64,000 bases of DNA, from the NCBI RefSeq assembly GCF_020536995.1, contig NC_068366.1, forward strand, positions 66,609,798-66,673,797. Reading direction: 5' to 3'. The notes under the pieces were generated by a model. That model did not search any database. It was given only the letters and a program-made list of their open reading frames with translations, and was not told the DNA's origin. The translations under genes were made by a program, and so were the position numbers. The stretch comes from Dreissena polymorpha (lineage: Eukaryota; Mollusca; Bivalvia; Myida; Dreissenidae). Of this stretch, positions 24,595-38,013 are shown piece by piece (position 1 is the first letter of the stretch; each line of letters begins with the position of its first letter).

Positions 24595-25435
24595 AGGGGC
24601 CTTTTCACAGATTGTGTCATTAAATGCTTTATATTGATAAATGTAAACCTTGGATCTATCAAGCTCCATTAATAAAACTCGAATACAATTAAAGAAAGAA
24701 AACAGAGTAACTCTCAACTGGGCTCGAACCACTGACCACTAGAGTAAAAGTCTAACACTAGGCCACTCGGCCATCCGTGATCATACAATGGATGATGTAT
24801 GTATATTAGCAACCCTCGCAGTGAATCAAAATAAAACGACAACAACAGAACTCTCCGAATTTTTCAATCGATTTGCGTTGCGACGCTTTATAATTTTCAG
24901 TTTTTATGCCCGATCGAATGATCGGGGGTATATTGTTTTTGGCCTGTCTGTCATTGTATGTGTGTGTCACTGTGTGTGTGTGTCCCAAAAACTTTAACCA
25001 AAACTTTAACATTGGTCATAACTTTTGCAATATTGATGGAAGCAACTTGATATTTGGCATGCATGTGTTTCTCATGGAGTTGCACATTTTTAGTGGTAAA
25101 AGGTCAAATTCAAGGTCATCCTTCAATGTCAAAGGTAAAAATAATATCCAAGGGAGGTAATAAGCTTTAACGGGAGATAAATATCTGTATCAGCCAAATG
25201 ATAAAAAATAAATACATAAATCAAAGCGGCGCAGTAGGGGGCGTTGAGTTTCTGACAAACACATCTCTTGTTTAAATCGTTAAAAGATGCATTTAATGGA
25301 TATTTTAGATCGTGATAAATGTTGAGTATAACTTCTTCCTCACATATATCATTAATACAACGAAAACTCGCGAATCTTAAACAAATTATTTTAATTTTGT
25401 CAATTTACCAAAACGTGGAAAGGCCGATTAAATAA
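24595..25435 (-). mobile_element. Related tRNA-like TIR element, split by an insertion
   Basis: The left end GGGGCCTTTTCACAGATT faces AACGTGGAAAGGCCGATT at the right. The core has a GGTTCGAGCCC B box on the minus strand (about 24722-24732). Shared words with the neighbouring element (AAATGCTTTATATTGATAAA) show common descent. It is interrupted at 24905-25273. A fragment of the same right end lies at about 26150-26215. Confidence 0.75.
24905..25273 (-). mobile_element. Compact copy of the GACCTTGAAGG element, nested
   Basis: It starts TTATGCCCGATCGAATGATC and ends CAAACACATCTCTTGTTT, interrupting the tRNA-like element between TTTCAGTTT and AAATCGTTAAAAGATGC. GTTT on both sides is a possible target duplication. 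It holds only one TTTAGTGGTAAAAGGTCAA unit, whereas the related copy at 10374-11830 holds about twelve. Confidence 0.8.
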
Positions 25436-28400
25436 TATTTTGTTAAAACATGAACAAATGAAATGCTAAATATTATAATTATCAACACTTAATCTGAGTG
25501 GAAATTATTTTCCTTTCAATAATTATTTTTGGGATTAAGATATTGCACTGACATTGGTTGTAATGGTAGCTGGCATAAATATCTACCTTGGGATTTGGAG
25601 GCAAATTAGGTCAAGGTCAAAATCATTGTTACTAAATAACAAACTGCAATTCGCTTAATAATTTCAGATTGGATTGAAATAATGCACTGAAATTGTGTGA
25701 TTTGGTAGCCTTAATGGAGATCCAGCATGGTGTTGTATTTAGGTCAAGCAAAGTGATAGTCAAAGTATATCTTACTAAATAAAAAATGATTTCCAGTAAG
25801 TAATTTTAATGTAAACGGAGCACTGACAGTTTGTGCATAGATTACTTATATATAGTCCTGGTATGCTTATTTTGGGTAAGTTATGTGGTCAATGTCACTT
25901 TTATTAAAAATAAATGAAAATTGAATTTGGATGAAGATATTAAGCTGAAACATTGTGTATAGGTAGCTTTTATGTGTACATATACAAGTTTGCATGTGGT
26001 GATTGTTACGAAAATGTTAAACACAATTAGATTACATACATGAATACCTTGGAATTTTTTAGACCAATTTGGCCAATGTCTTTGTAAACTAAAATAGTAA
26101 ATTATGTGTGCTCGTAGTTAACATACAGACCAATATCAAAACTTCAACTAAACTTTGTGAATCTGAAACATTTTTTTATATTTTTTTTTCAATTTACCAA
26201 AACGTGAAAATGCCTCTTCAACTTTAACAAATATTTTTAAGTGTGTGCATATCATGAACATAATAAAATAAAATTGGAAGAATAAATAATCGCAGATATT
26301 TTTAATTGTTTGTCAGTAATACAGTTAGGTACTATTACAAGAAAAAATATGGTGCAATATTTATTTTTATTTTGGTACAATATAATTTGAGCGCAACTTT
26401 AAACGGATACACAAAACATCTTTGTTTGCAATCAATTTGGTATAATTCGCATTGGCTGCTATAAACTATATAATTTTAACTATAATTTATAAACATATTT
26501 CAAAAGTCAATTCTTCAATTATTCTTTCTATGATCTTTTACATACTTCAATTGTTAAGCTCATGCACATGGGCTTAAAACAGCTTCAGGTTTTGAAACTA
26601 AAAGCTGCACAAAACAAAATATATACGTGTATTAAAATTAGCTCGATCGGAGTAAGTTTCAACGCTATGTTATAATAATACAATATCGTGTGCATTGGAT
26701 TTTACGAAAACGAAGAAGGCTATTATAAACTTTTTATTCATACTTTACATCTTCCCGCATGAACATTGTAATCAAAATTTATCAAATCATGACTTTACTA
26801 GAAATAAATAGGAATGGGCACAAGTCAGAGACTTCAATTTATCATATTGCCCTGATATCATCTTAAAGTTGAGCATGTCATTTTGAAGGTGAGCTTTTCA
26901 ATTGTCAAGTTTGTATAATACAATAAACGTCGTTAAGTGTTGTATTTTACTTTCAGAATGATTATTTACATTTAGTTGATGATACGAAGTATATTTTAAT
27001 TTTAAAATGAGTTAGGGGTAGACACACACAGCGAGGTCTTCAATATTATCAACATATTTGGACATACTCAAATTGGTTAAAGTCGCAACAATTATGTAGT
27101 CAATGAGTTCCAAAGACTCAGTGGAATTTTAAGGAAACGCTGTAACTGCATTTAAAACACTTAACGTCTCGGACTGGCTGTTTCAGAAGGAAATACTTAA
27201 GGTAATATCTACATACTTATAAGGAAAACAAGCGCCTCCCAGGGCGGGGCCAATTTTACCACATTGGCATAATTTGAGCAAACCACTTAGTGTGAACATA
27301 TACGATATTACATCACACATGTCAAAACTTTTGGTCTTGATGTTGAAGAGCAGACGTGTTTTGCAGTTTAACCTATGTATACTTTTAAGGCAAACAAGGT
27401 TCTCTTGAATCTTGTTGCTTCAGATGAGATTTTTGTTTACCTCTTTGCATATAAGATAAACATGTACCCCCCCCCCCCCCCTCCCCTGTTTGTGCCAATT
27501 GGACACCAAAGGTATTATTTGAACACATTTTGTAGAGAAAAACCGTACAGTGTTCCAAACCAAATATTGAACTATTGAGACTTTCAGTTAAAAACGAGAA
27601 GTATGTTAAAAGATAACAGTATATCAGTGATACCTACCAAGCAACTAAACCTTTCGGCCTCAGATAAGGATACTATTAAATTTGCACTATATAGATAAAT
27701 GGAAAACAAATTACCTGTAGGGTCGGACCGATGTTGACCTCAGTGCAATCATTTGAACACGATCTGCATGTGCCCACCTTAAGATGTTACAACAAATACC
27801 AAATCTTTGATCATTCGGTTTCAGAGGAGATTTTTGTAAATTGTATACAATTAAAGTCTGTGTATTAGATCTGGTATCCAACCAAGGATCGGAACGATTT
27901 GAAGAATTTTTAAAGTGGATTATTTCTGTTATCAAGTTTCATTAAAATTTGTGGTTTTGGTTAAGTTTAATATATCTTTTAAATCAAAGTGTTGACGGCG
28001 GACGACATAAGACGCTGGACGACTGACAGCCAACTACCACAATACAATACACGTTGATAACAAAATAACGCACTAGTGCTATAATCACAATAAGCAAAAT
28101 ACACCGGAAACTGTTTACCGTGATGTAACCGAACAAGCTTATTGAAGAAAGGAATAGAGTGAGACCGTTCTTTTAAAAGGGTTTGTTCCAATTAGGCACA
28201 TAATAATTTTCTTCAACAGATTGCCATATATTAAAAACGTATTCTGTTCAAAGTAACAAATTCATCTCCTGACTTAAAATTGACACAAATTTAGGTTTGT
28301 TTATAGATAAGTGTCACTCTAAATTACTAAAATGATAAGTCTGCGTCACGATTTTCGTCGATAATTTGGAAAATACTTGTAATACTTAAATATATTTTTA

Positions 28401-31400
28401 ATTTTTTTTCCCTCGACGCTCAAGTAGCCTGACATGTCGTTTACCACCAGCAACATCTGCGAATTCAGAAACCACACCGCAAACTAATCAAAAGTATTCA
28501 CACTTTTGCAACAAGCTCTATAAAAATGATCTACCTACACATCCTATCCTTCACAGTTGAATAAGTTATACGTCAATGCGGTATCCAAAGTTTTGCATCT
28601 TGTCTTTACACCCACGCTGGAAGCCTCCCCGCGGGCACCAAATACTGCACGTGAAGTTTAAAAGAAATGGATTAAGATGAAGAAACAATAAGTTATATAA
28701 AAATAATGTGTTATCTGCAATTGTAATTTACACTATTACAATTAACACTATACATATACAAGTGTTGACTTAAATGTAAGGAGTGATGTCATAACAGTTG
28801 TACATATATTCATGTCAGTATTGCTAATAAAATCAAAATATACACAGTATTAAAAATATGCAAGTTACATGAAATATATTTGTGACTTGTAACTTGGAAT
28901 ACAAGTATAATCTTTATAATTGTATACAAATGCGTAGTCAGCATCTTTTACCTTCTTATATATTTTATTCGTAGTATGGTGTTAGCAATACATATGTAGG
29001 CAATACACCTCAAAGAGGAAAAGGAAATGGTGAAACTTGTACATTCATTGGTAATAGTACTTTGTAAATTGTAAAATGAACATTTCGACGGATAAGCTGG
29101 TTCATTAATGTCAATAATACGGGAATTGTTTCTTATATACGCATTAAATAAATTCTCTAGACATAAGTCTCGTTTCATAACGTTTAGTCACTATTGTTTT
29201 ATACGGCAACCTGAGCAAGCAATGTCAGCTGTTGTAATCACGCCCGTCGTCGTGCGGGGTGCGTCCTCGCGTTGGTCTTGTTATTTCTCGAGATGCCATT
29301 TTGATGAAATAGTGCGTAATCATGGTCAGAAAGTTTTTATTAGCAATATCTAAGCAATTTGCGATTGTTAATGAAGGGTTCAAAGACTGGGTCATTTGGG
29401 TTAATGATTAAAATTGTAACCACTTTCGCAGAAAAATAAATTTATTTAGTCATGATAAAACTTGGTCAAAATATGTTTCATTACACTATATAGACAAAGT
29501 TCACATTTGGGTCAACTGGGGTCAAAATGTGGTCACCAAAAGTTTCTTGAAATCTGGTGATCGCATTAGGGAATATCTTGACTATCTTGTAAAACTAGTC
29601 TTTGTTTGATTGCGTTAGAATCCTACTTCAGCCGTGTATGTTTTGGCAATATATATTAATAGTTGTATAAGTATAAAAAATCAAGTTGCATTAACATGAG
29701 ATAAATCTTACAACACTGCGAGCGCCTGCGCATAGGGCAGGTGAACACATTTTTATCAAGTAGACACATGACAAAACACAGGACAAAAACAAACATAAAT
29801 TAATACAACTATTGTATCCGCCTTGGAGCGATCGAAACGAAGCGTTAATTAAACTAAGTGGTTAACTTGATTTTAAGGACGCTAAAACCGGACATGTAAC
29901 AATAAGAATACATTTTTTTTGGTTTATTTATGAAAGTTTAAAGAACGTATTTTTACGGTATTTATATTTATGACAGACCAAGTCCTTACGCCAAATTTGA
30001 ACTCAAATAAAAGCTGTTTGCGCCGGTAATTTAACGAATCAAGCTGTATAATTGTAAAAATGATGTAAACAACTTAATTTTTGTGTTTGTTTGTGTGATT
30101 GGTAGGGGGAAAAGTGCTAAACAATCAAGTTTGTTCAAATTAAACATGTAAATGGTCAAAGGCGCAAATGAAGGGAGCAGAGCATCTGGAGAGGGAACAT
30201 ATCCTGCCATTCAAACGCTTGCATCAAGCATACGATATGCGTGCATCAAACGCGTTCGAAATTCTATGTAATATTGACCGCTTGATATTAAAACCTTGAT
30301 GAGCTAACTATGAGTAAATAATATATTTGAACATAACATAATCTATACTATCTCAACTAACTTGTCCACTTTATATTTTCGAGAGAATCGCAATTGCGTG
30401 TTACGTTCGTCTTAAGGGAATGCACCGCCTGTTGTAGTTTCTACACATTGTGCTATTAAATATCATGCACTTCAAAATGGGCGATGAAATAATACCGCTT
30501 CTTAAATAAATGCGAGATAGCTGTATGTGAGCTCAGTCTTTTTTATGAATATGTGAACGCAGTTCTGGATAAAATATATGTTGTACCAAATAAATAATAC
30601 ATTGTAAGGCATTTACCACAAAACATAGAAAAGGACAGACAAACCATTTCTAACGAATCGAATTATATACATATATCGAGCAGAGAGACGTTTATTGTCA
30701 TAAATATAGAAACTCTATCCCTCGATGAAACAGTTCATATATAGACATGAACGAACAGAGTAGGAGAGACACTTTGGCAAGGACGTACCAGAATAGACAC
30801 ATGGCAGATATATTTGATAAATACAATATTTAAAATTAAATAATAAATTTAGAAGTTGTTAATATATTGAACATTTAAATATATATCATATTTTTGATCA
30901 CACAAAAAATATTTAAGATTTTTTTTTCAGCGGATTTATAACGGAGCTTAAAACAAGATTTGTTTCCTAAAATAGCATTTACACAACGATTTTATTACCG
31001 TTAACGCAGGTAATTCCATTTCGTGTTTATATACCGTTTTCTAAAAACGTTTGGCTGACAAGCGAGTCCATGTTGTTTACCGTGCCTGTAGTCTATGCGA
31101 ATTGTAATTGATCACGTGCGTAGTAACCGCCTTCAGTTTAAACGGAAAATTTATTGACAATGTTTTTTGTCAAACTTGAATTTAATGGTTAAGACTATCC
31201 GAAATAAAAGAATATTTCAACGCCATTCAATCTAATATATAACAGTAGCGCTTGGTATTCGTGGAATTATTTTTAAGCACAGGAATTTTTGTCGTTCACA
31301 TTCTTTAATTCGTAAAACTTTGTTTTAGTTCAAATATGCATCGCAAACTTCGAAAAATACTATTCTCCCATTTGTTCGTGGTCGGCGGAAGAAAAAAGGG

Positions 31401-31650
31401 GGGCCAGATATTAAAAATAAAACCGATTGCTACTCTCAATAGATAATTATGTAATGTTTAATAAGTAATAAGAATAAATCTAGAAGTATGTGTCGTGTAA
31501 GCTATTTTATGATATCAGAAAAGAATATTTATCAGGGATCCCACCACTAGCTATATTTTACACATTTTAAATCATCAGGTAAATGTACATTACTGTTCTA
31601 TTTAACCCAAATATTATAAAGAGAAAATATTGCAGACATAAACATATAAA
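25436..31650. other. Long gene-poor stretch
   Basis: No exon chain could be supported on either strand. Visible items are a fragment of a tRNA-like element (about 26150-26215), a run of 15 C (27467-27481) and a probable dispersed repeat (about 27220-28060) ending in GTTGACGGCGGACGACATAA. The frames here are short and AT-driven. Confidence 0.5.
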
Positions 31651-31722
31651 TAGAGAGAGAGAGAGAGAAAAAGAGAGAGAAGAGAGGGAGGGGGGTGGGG
31701 AGGGGGAGAGGGAGAGGGAGAG
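31651..31722. repeat. GA-rich microsatellite
   Basis: A purine-only tract of GA, GGA and GGGA units is broken only by single bases. The Arg/Glu and Ser/Leu-Pro frames it generates are artefacts. Confidence 0.95.
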
Positions 31723-33323
31723 ATGGTTCGAGCCGAGCGTTGTAAACTTGATCGTTATCCAAAAAATCATATAATATTCTATTCATCCTATTATTTCCTC
31801 CCTATTTTCAATGAATAATTATCAAATATCGCATTTTTTTGACAATTTTGTTTTTCCGTAGTTGACAAAAACAGATTCTCCACCTTTTGGAAAACCCCTA
31901 ATCTGATAGATCTAAAAATAGCGATAGTATAAAGCTCAAGTTTATACGATGTATGTTTAACTATCGATTTCATCTGGTTATATGATAAATATATGTATAT
32001 AAATAAATTAAATAAGATAAAATGAATTAACGCGTTTTTTAATCAATCTGCTCTCGAAAGTGCGTAGATTATAAATAGAAACACCTTATACCTTCAATGT
32101 ACATCAGTTTAAGTATCGATATCATATGTCAAATAGTCACACTTGACAATAGTTAAGCGTGATCATGGTTAGTGGGGATAGGGCATTTGATTAATGCGCA
32201 CATTCCTTATACTTCGCAATTATTTTGAAACATAGTGTGTATTCAAACAGATGGACATGTTTGATTCGCTTTTCGAATCATCGAGGATTAATATTCGGGT
32301 AGGTATATTACGATTTGAATTTACCGTAATTACTCAAAGTTTTCGGACACTTCATTTTTCGACACCATCTAATCGCCAAAATATTTAGTTTTTTACTCTA
32401 ATTTTTCAAAAACCCAAACTTTGCTCTATTATTCATGATTCTTCATTTAAAGACTGTTGCGTTTTATAAGAATTTATCTAATTTGTGTTAATCCCGTGTG
32501 ACATCATGTGATTTTGCAACCGGATGACGGAAATCGATCCTGGCAGATGAAAGCAAAAAGTCAGTAAACGGTTACATTTGCTTTATTTGTGTAAATAGGT
32601 ATGTGTACTTGATAAAGGTTATCGTTTTACCAGATAGCGTTAAGAAGTTGTAAAATTCAAATTATCTTTGTAAGTTTTGGTTCACCCAAAGACGTAGTCG
32701 TGAAGACCAAGACCGCCCTGTCAATAAACTTTATAAAATGATGATCATCGTAAGGAAATCTAAATATTTCATTTAATGCATTAACATTTTATGTTAAGTT
32801 ACATTTTGAGAAGAACTGTTTGTTGTCAGTTAGTTCCAATTATGATGAGCTCAATAGTTTTGACAATTCATGTTTTCTTGATTAATAACTACTTAGTATT
32901 ATCATTTTAGTTATCTAAGGCAACATCCACATTCAAAAGGTAACACGAGGATATAATGTCAGTACACTACAAAAGACATAGATTCAAGAACACACACCGT
33001 AATTATTATACGTACGTTGACAGTTTATATTGGTTTAATTACTAATGAAATGTTCATATTACAGTATATAAAATGTTAGTATTTAGACACAGTGGTCACC
33101 GTTTAAACTTGGAGTGGCTTTCTGTAAAACAACATCAAACATATTAAGTTAATCTAAATTCATAATGATCTTTAAGTAAGAGAATAAAACCGACCTGACT
33201 GATGCGTACTTATGTTTTGCGCTGCAGTAAATTAATTTATGCTCATTTTCTGACTACAAATATTTAATTATGCTGGAACAATATGTTTTAGTTTTTATAC
33301 TTTAATATAATTTCGATCAGATG
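31723..33323. other. Gene-poor stretch
   Basis: No exon is supported. An ACCGTAATTACTCAAAG sequence at about 32322 resembles a transposon end, but no partner end was found. Confidence 0.4.
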
Positions 33324-33524
33324 TTAACCCATTTATGCCTAGCGTGTAGAGAAAAGGCCTTCGCCAACAGCGTAGACCCATCAGGGTCTGCACTGTCTGC
33401 TTAAAGGAATTTCTGTAAGAAATATTCTAAATATAGAAATGAATATACTTAAAATCTCTAATTTTGGAAATAAATTGATTCAATTCAGAAGGATGGGAGA
33501 GTCCACTAGGCATAAATGGGTTAA
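33324..33524. mobile_element. piggyBac-like MITE
   Basis: Perfect inverted ends: TTAACCCATTTATGCCTAG on the left and CTAGGCATAAATGGGTTAA on the right. The outer TTAA on both sides with CCC...GGG just inside is the piggyBac arrangement (TTAA target duplication). The element is about 193 bases between the TTAA sites, with no coding capacity. Confidence 0.85.
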
Positions 33525-34012
33525 ATACCATCGTAAACGAATATGATATGAAGAACCATTTTTCGAAGTACGACTCGCACGTTTGATTTACTTCTGCAAC
33601 GGATCTAAGCTTTAAAACCTGTTATTGGTACCTTTTTTCCAAACGACACCGATTTCTCAAATAAACTTAAGATTTTAAACACAATATATGGGCAAAAATT
33701 TACTTCGTATACAATATGAGATCAGCAGATCAAATCGTATACAAATATTGTAAAAACAACAGATGTAAAACTTGTCTTCATCTTGATGCAACATGACCAA
33801 CCTTTTTATCATAACAATATCAACGCACTGTGGTCAAATATTCATATTATAAGCATACTACAAGATAAGTATTGATGCAAAGCATCAAAGGGCGTCGGGA
33901 ATTTCAGTGTTAAAGGCACTCAATGAAGTTACATGGAACGATATTTTTTTCTACTGAAAATATTAATATATTGGCCTATTATTTTAAACAAAATAGAAAA
34001 AGATACTGGTAT
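33525..34012. other. Non-coding stretch
   Basis: No gene or repeat is recognised. Confidence 0.4.
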
Positions 34013-34130
34013 AACCATTATCTATAATTTTGTGTTATAACTCCCAAATAACCATTATCTATGATGTTGTGTGATAACCCCCAAATAACCATTATCTTTG
34101 ATTTTGTGTTGTTACCCCCAAATATTTCAT
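34013..34130. repeat. Three 38-base tandem units
   Basis: Three copies of ATAACCATTATCTATAATTT followed by TGTGTTATAACTCCCAA, with a few substitutions. Confidence 0.9.
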
Positions 34131-34613
34131 AGTTCATTTTATTATGCCCCCCTTCGAAGAAAAGGGGGTATATTGCTTTGCTCATGTCGGTCTGTCGGTC
34201 GGTCTGTCGGTCCGTCCACCAGGTGGTTTCCGTATGATAACTCAAGAACGCTTGGGCCTAGGGTCATGAAACTTCATAGGTACTTTGATCATGACTCGCA
34301 GATGACCCCTATTAATTTAGAGGTCACTAGGTCAAAGGTCAAGGTCACGGTGACCCGAAATAGTAAAATGGTTTTTGGACGATAACTCAAGAACGCATAC
34401 TCGGCCGACAGGGCGAACTCTGAACAATATAACTGAAGCAACTGGTCTGTAATCCTAAATCTATAATTATCAGTCCAATGAAACAGCATCCTTTGAGTAA
34501 AATAAAGTGAAGCAGTAAAATATTATCAGAATATGAGATTTTTTGTATATTTTGTATATTAAATATTGTGTTAATGTTTAATTTTGTTGATTAATATAAA
34601 TATAAGCAGGACA

Positions 34614-34666
<53 letters not shown>
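34614..34666 (+). repeat. Run of 53 consecutive G
   Basis: An uninterrupted homopolymer. True length may differ, since such runs are hard to sequence. It could form G-quadruplexes on the plus strand. Confidence 0.9.
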
Positions 34667-34667
<1 letters not shown>

Positions 34668-34849
34668 AATACACTATTATATCTTTCTTATATACAGGGG
34701 AAACAAATGCAATAAGTTTAAATTTCATGTTTAATAAATAGAGGATATATGTTCATGTCAGTGGGAGATCATTTGTTATTTTTTATGATCACATTTTATT
34801 ATTACTTTGACAAAACAACACTTACCTGAATACCACAATGGACTCCACC

Positions 34850-36525
34850 CAAACAATACCCCACGCCCCTACCAGAATCCCTCCCCCCCCCCCGAAACGT
34901 CCTCCCCCCAATTTTTTTATTTTGTTAAACATCATCTAATAAATGACCACACCCCACATTATACCCCCCTCTCACCCCCCGCCCCCCTACCCCCCTCCCC
35001 AATTTTTTTAAAACATCTAATAAATTACCACACCCCACATTATACCCCCCTCTTACTCCCCCCTACCCCCCCTAACCCCCCCCCCCCCACACCCCCCCCC
35101 AATTTTTTTAAACATCTCATAAATTACCACACCCCACATTATACCCCCCTCTCACTCCCCCCTACCCCCCCCACCCCCAATTTTTTTTAAACATCTAATC
35201 AATTACCACACCCCACATTATACCCCCCTCTCACCCCCCTACCCCCCGTCCCCCCAATTTTTTCTAACATCTTATAAATTACCAACACCCCACATTATAC
35301 CCCCATCTCACCCCCATCCCCCTACCCCCACCCCCCATTTTTTTAAACATCTAATAAATTTCCACACACCACATAATACCCCCTCTCACTCCCCCCCTAC
35401 CCCCCTACCCCCCACCCCCAATTTTTTTAAACATCTAATTATTACCACACCCCACATTATACCCCCCTCTCACCCCCCACCCCCTACTCCCCTACCCCCA
35501 ATTTTTTTAAACATCTTGTAAATTACCCCACCCCACATAATACCCCCCTCTCATCCCCCACCCCCCTACCCCCCACCCCCACCCCCCCAAAAAAAAATTA
35601 ATATTTTTTAAACATCTAATAAATTACCACACACCACATTATACCCCTCTCTCACTCCCCCTTCACCCCTACCCCCCATTTTTTTACATCTAATAATTAC
35701 CACACACCAAATTATACCCCCTCTCACCCACCACCCCCCTACCCCCCCCCCAATTTTTTTTTAAACATCTTACAAATTTCCACACCCCACATTATACCCC
35801 CTCTCACCACCACCCCCCCAATATTTTTTTTAAACATCTAATAATTACCACACCCCACATTATACCCCCTCTCACTCCCCCCCTACCCCCCACCCCCCCC
35901 AAAAAATATTTTTTTTAAACATCTAATAATTACCACACCCCACATTATACCCCCCTCTCACCCCCACCCCCCCTATCCCTCCACCCCCAATTTTTTTTTA
36001 AACATCTTATAAATTACCACACCCCACATTATACCCCCCTCTCACCCCCACCCCCCCACCCCCACCCCCAAAATAAAACTTTTTAAAAAAAAACATCTAA
36101 TAAATTACCACACACCACATTATACCCCCCTCTCACTCCCCCTACAACCCCCTACCCCCACCCGCCCCCCCCCCCCCCGAAAAAAATATTTTTTAAACAT
36201 CTAATAAATTACCCCACCCCACATTATACCCCCCTCTCACCCCCTCTCACCCCCCCCTACCCCCCACCCCCAATTTTTTTTTAAACATCTAATAAATTAC
36301 CACACCCCACATTATACCCCCTCTCACCCTCCCATCCCCCCTACCCCCCCCCCGGCCCTCCCCCCCAATTTTTTTATATTATTTTTTAAACATTTAATAA
36401 ATTACCACACCCCACATTATACCCCCCTAACTCATTCCTACCACCCCTACCCCCCCCCGGCCCCCATTTTTTTTTAAACATCTAATAGATTACCACACCC
36501 CACATTATACCCCCCTCTCACTCCC
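34850..36525 (+). repeat. C-rich minisatellite, about 19 units of 70-100 bases
   Basis: Each unit holds AAACATCTAATAAATTACC, ACACCCCACATTATACCCCC, CTCTCACCCCC, then a variable run of C with T or A, and a T tract. About 19 CACATTATACC cores can be counted. Units vary mainly in the length of the C and T runs. The plus strand is C-rich and the minus strand G-rich, the reverse of the neighbouring G run. Confidence 0.95.
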
Positions 36526-36725
36526 CCTTGATCATGACTGGCAGATGACCGCTATTGATTTTCAGGTCACTAGGTCAAAGGTCAAGGTCACAGTGACTCG
36601 AAATAGTACAATGGTTTCCGGATGATAACTAACATAAGGTCAAAGGTCAAGGTCACAGTGACAAAAACGTATTCACACAATGGCTGCCACTACAACTGAC
36701 AGCCCATATGGGGGGCATGCATGTT

Positions 36726-36911
36726 TTACTAACAGCCCTTGTCTTAAATGCACTATCCGTAAAAACAAAGCACAATAAAATGTCTAAATATATCACAGGT
36801 TACTAAAATGGTTCACACATATTTTTTGCTGTATAACGAAAGTTTGGCAATGATAATGATCTTCTTCAAAGTTGTTACTGCACAGATTATCAGGATAGTC
36901 TTCCATAATTT
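36726..36911. other. Short spacer
   Basis: No feature is recognised. Confidence 0.35.
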
Positions 36912-37150
36912 TAATGATGCGAGCCTCAATCTGGGAACATTGGCTTTAATGCATCTGCCTCTCATGTCTTCCCAGACTAGCCTGTGCAGTGCACACAGGC
37001 CAATCAGGGACGACACTTCCCGCACTTATGGTATTTTTCTTTTTAAAGGAAGTCTCTTCTTAGCGGATATCAAGTTAAGGAAGAAAGTGTATTTCCAGAC
37101 TAGCCTGTGTATACTTCACAGGCATTAAACCCTGTTTTCCCAGAGCTGAG
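36912..37150 (+). repeat. Dispersed repeat with CCAGACTAGCCTGTG
   Basis: CCAGACTAGCCTGTGCAGTG, a near-palindromic GCAGTGCACAC, TTTTTCTTTTTAAAGGAAG, and a second CCAGACTAGCCTGTG make up the repeat. A diverged copy lies in reverse orientation at about 63380-63600. Its end-to-end limits are uncertain. Confidence 0.7.
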
Positions 37151-37927
37151 GGCTATATTAATGCACACTTGTTGCATCTGTAGAATAAGTTTGTGATCAT
37201 GATGCGTCAATTTTGGAAGTAACAAATCAAGTTAAAGGGAATTTAAGTACAGAAACTTAAAAAATGAAAGTATTGAGAATCATTCCTTATTTATCTGTAA
37301 ACCTTTGAGCATGATATTGTAATTTCAACCTTCTATTTTCAGGTGTTAGCCATAATCAGGTGCAGTGAAGTAGATGAGACTTTCTTCTATAATTATCAAC
37401 TGGGTAATTAACTGGATTTGACAACATTGTGAAATTTGAATACAGAAAGATTTATTTTCGAGACTTCCTAATTGAAGATTTTGGAATTTCGAAGACAGCA
37501 CTGAGAAAAAAGAACATATTAAAAGACTTAATAAGTTTATAGACAGTAAACATTGCCCATGGCAAAGGCTGTATGTTTGATGATAGAAAGAGTGTTAGTT
37601 ATTAGACGATAAAGTCTTTATAATACACCAGTTGTTTATATAAGAGTTCCTTTATCGTCTTAAGTGATTGCGTAAACAAATAGTTCATTTGAACATTGAT
37701 GATAAAATTGGTAATTAAGATATAAGACAGAGGTCCAGCATATGTTAAGCCCACCATTACTTCATTTTAACATAGCTTTTAATCGGACAGACGACAGATG
37801 TTTCTCCATATGAGGTGTATATATAGACCAAATTTACATCACACTTAAGAATGATGTATTTGTAACAATGAAACATAAAAATGACAGTTTTGTGGCAAGT
37901 ATGTGTGTTTGGAGGTTTTAATTTCAG
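37151..37927. other. Upstream region or 5' intron of the RA-RING gene
   Basis: No coding exon. A TTTTAATTTCAG acceptor at 37916-37927 probably begins the first coding exon, so the promoter and a 5' untranslated exon should lie further left and were not identified. Confidence 0.4.
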
Positions 37928-38013
37928 CTTGAGGAATTGTTCAGTGTGAAATGATGGTTAACTTGAATTTACATGGATTTTATGTGCTAAACATGACCTG
38001 AAATATTATCGAA

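Larger units (their letters stand above)
34140..36725 (+). mobile_element. Minisatellite element interrupted by poly-G and a C-rich array
   Basis: The left end (TTATGCCCCCCTTCGAAGA, GGGGGTATATTGCTTTGC, repeats of GGTCTGTC, then one 144-base unit) matches the family at 62.4 and 63.8 kb. The right part (36528-36725) returns to the same unit (GGTCACTAGGTCAAAGGTCA) and ends at CATATGGGGGGCATGC. Between them lie unrelated sequence (34405-34613), 53 G and the C-rich array, so the element has been expanded or invaded. Confidence 0.7.

Noticed and set aside
31567-31786. Arg/Glu-rich and Ser/Leu/Pro-rich frames
   Set aside because: They are generated by the GA microsatellite on both strands.
32322-32345. 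Transposon-like end ACCGTAATTACTCAAAG
   Set aside because: No matching second end or target duplication was found.
34807-35190. Long Pro/His/Thr-rich open frame
   Set aside because: It is translation of the C-rich minisatellite units; the repeated peptide follows the DNA repeat exactly.
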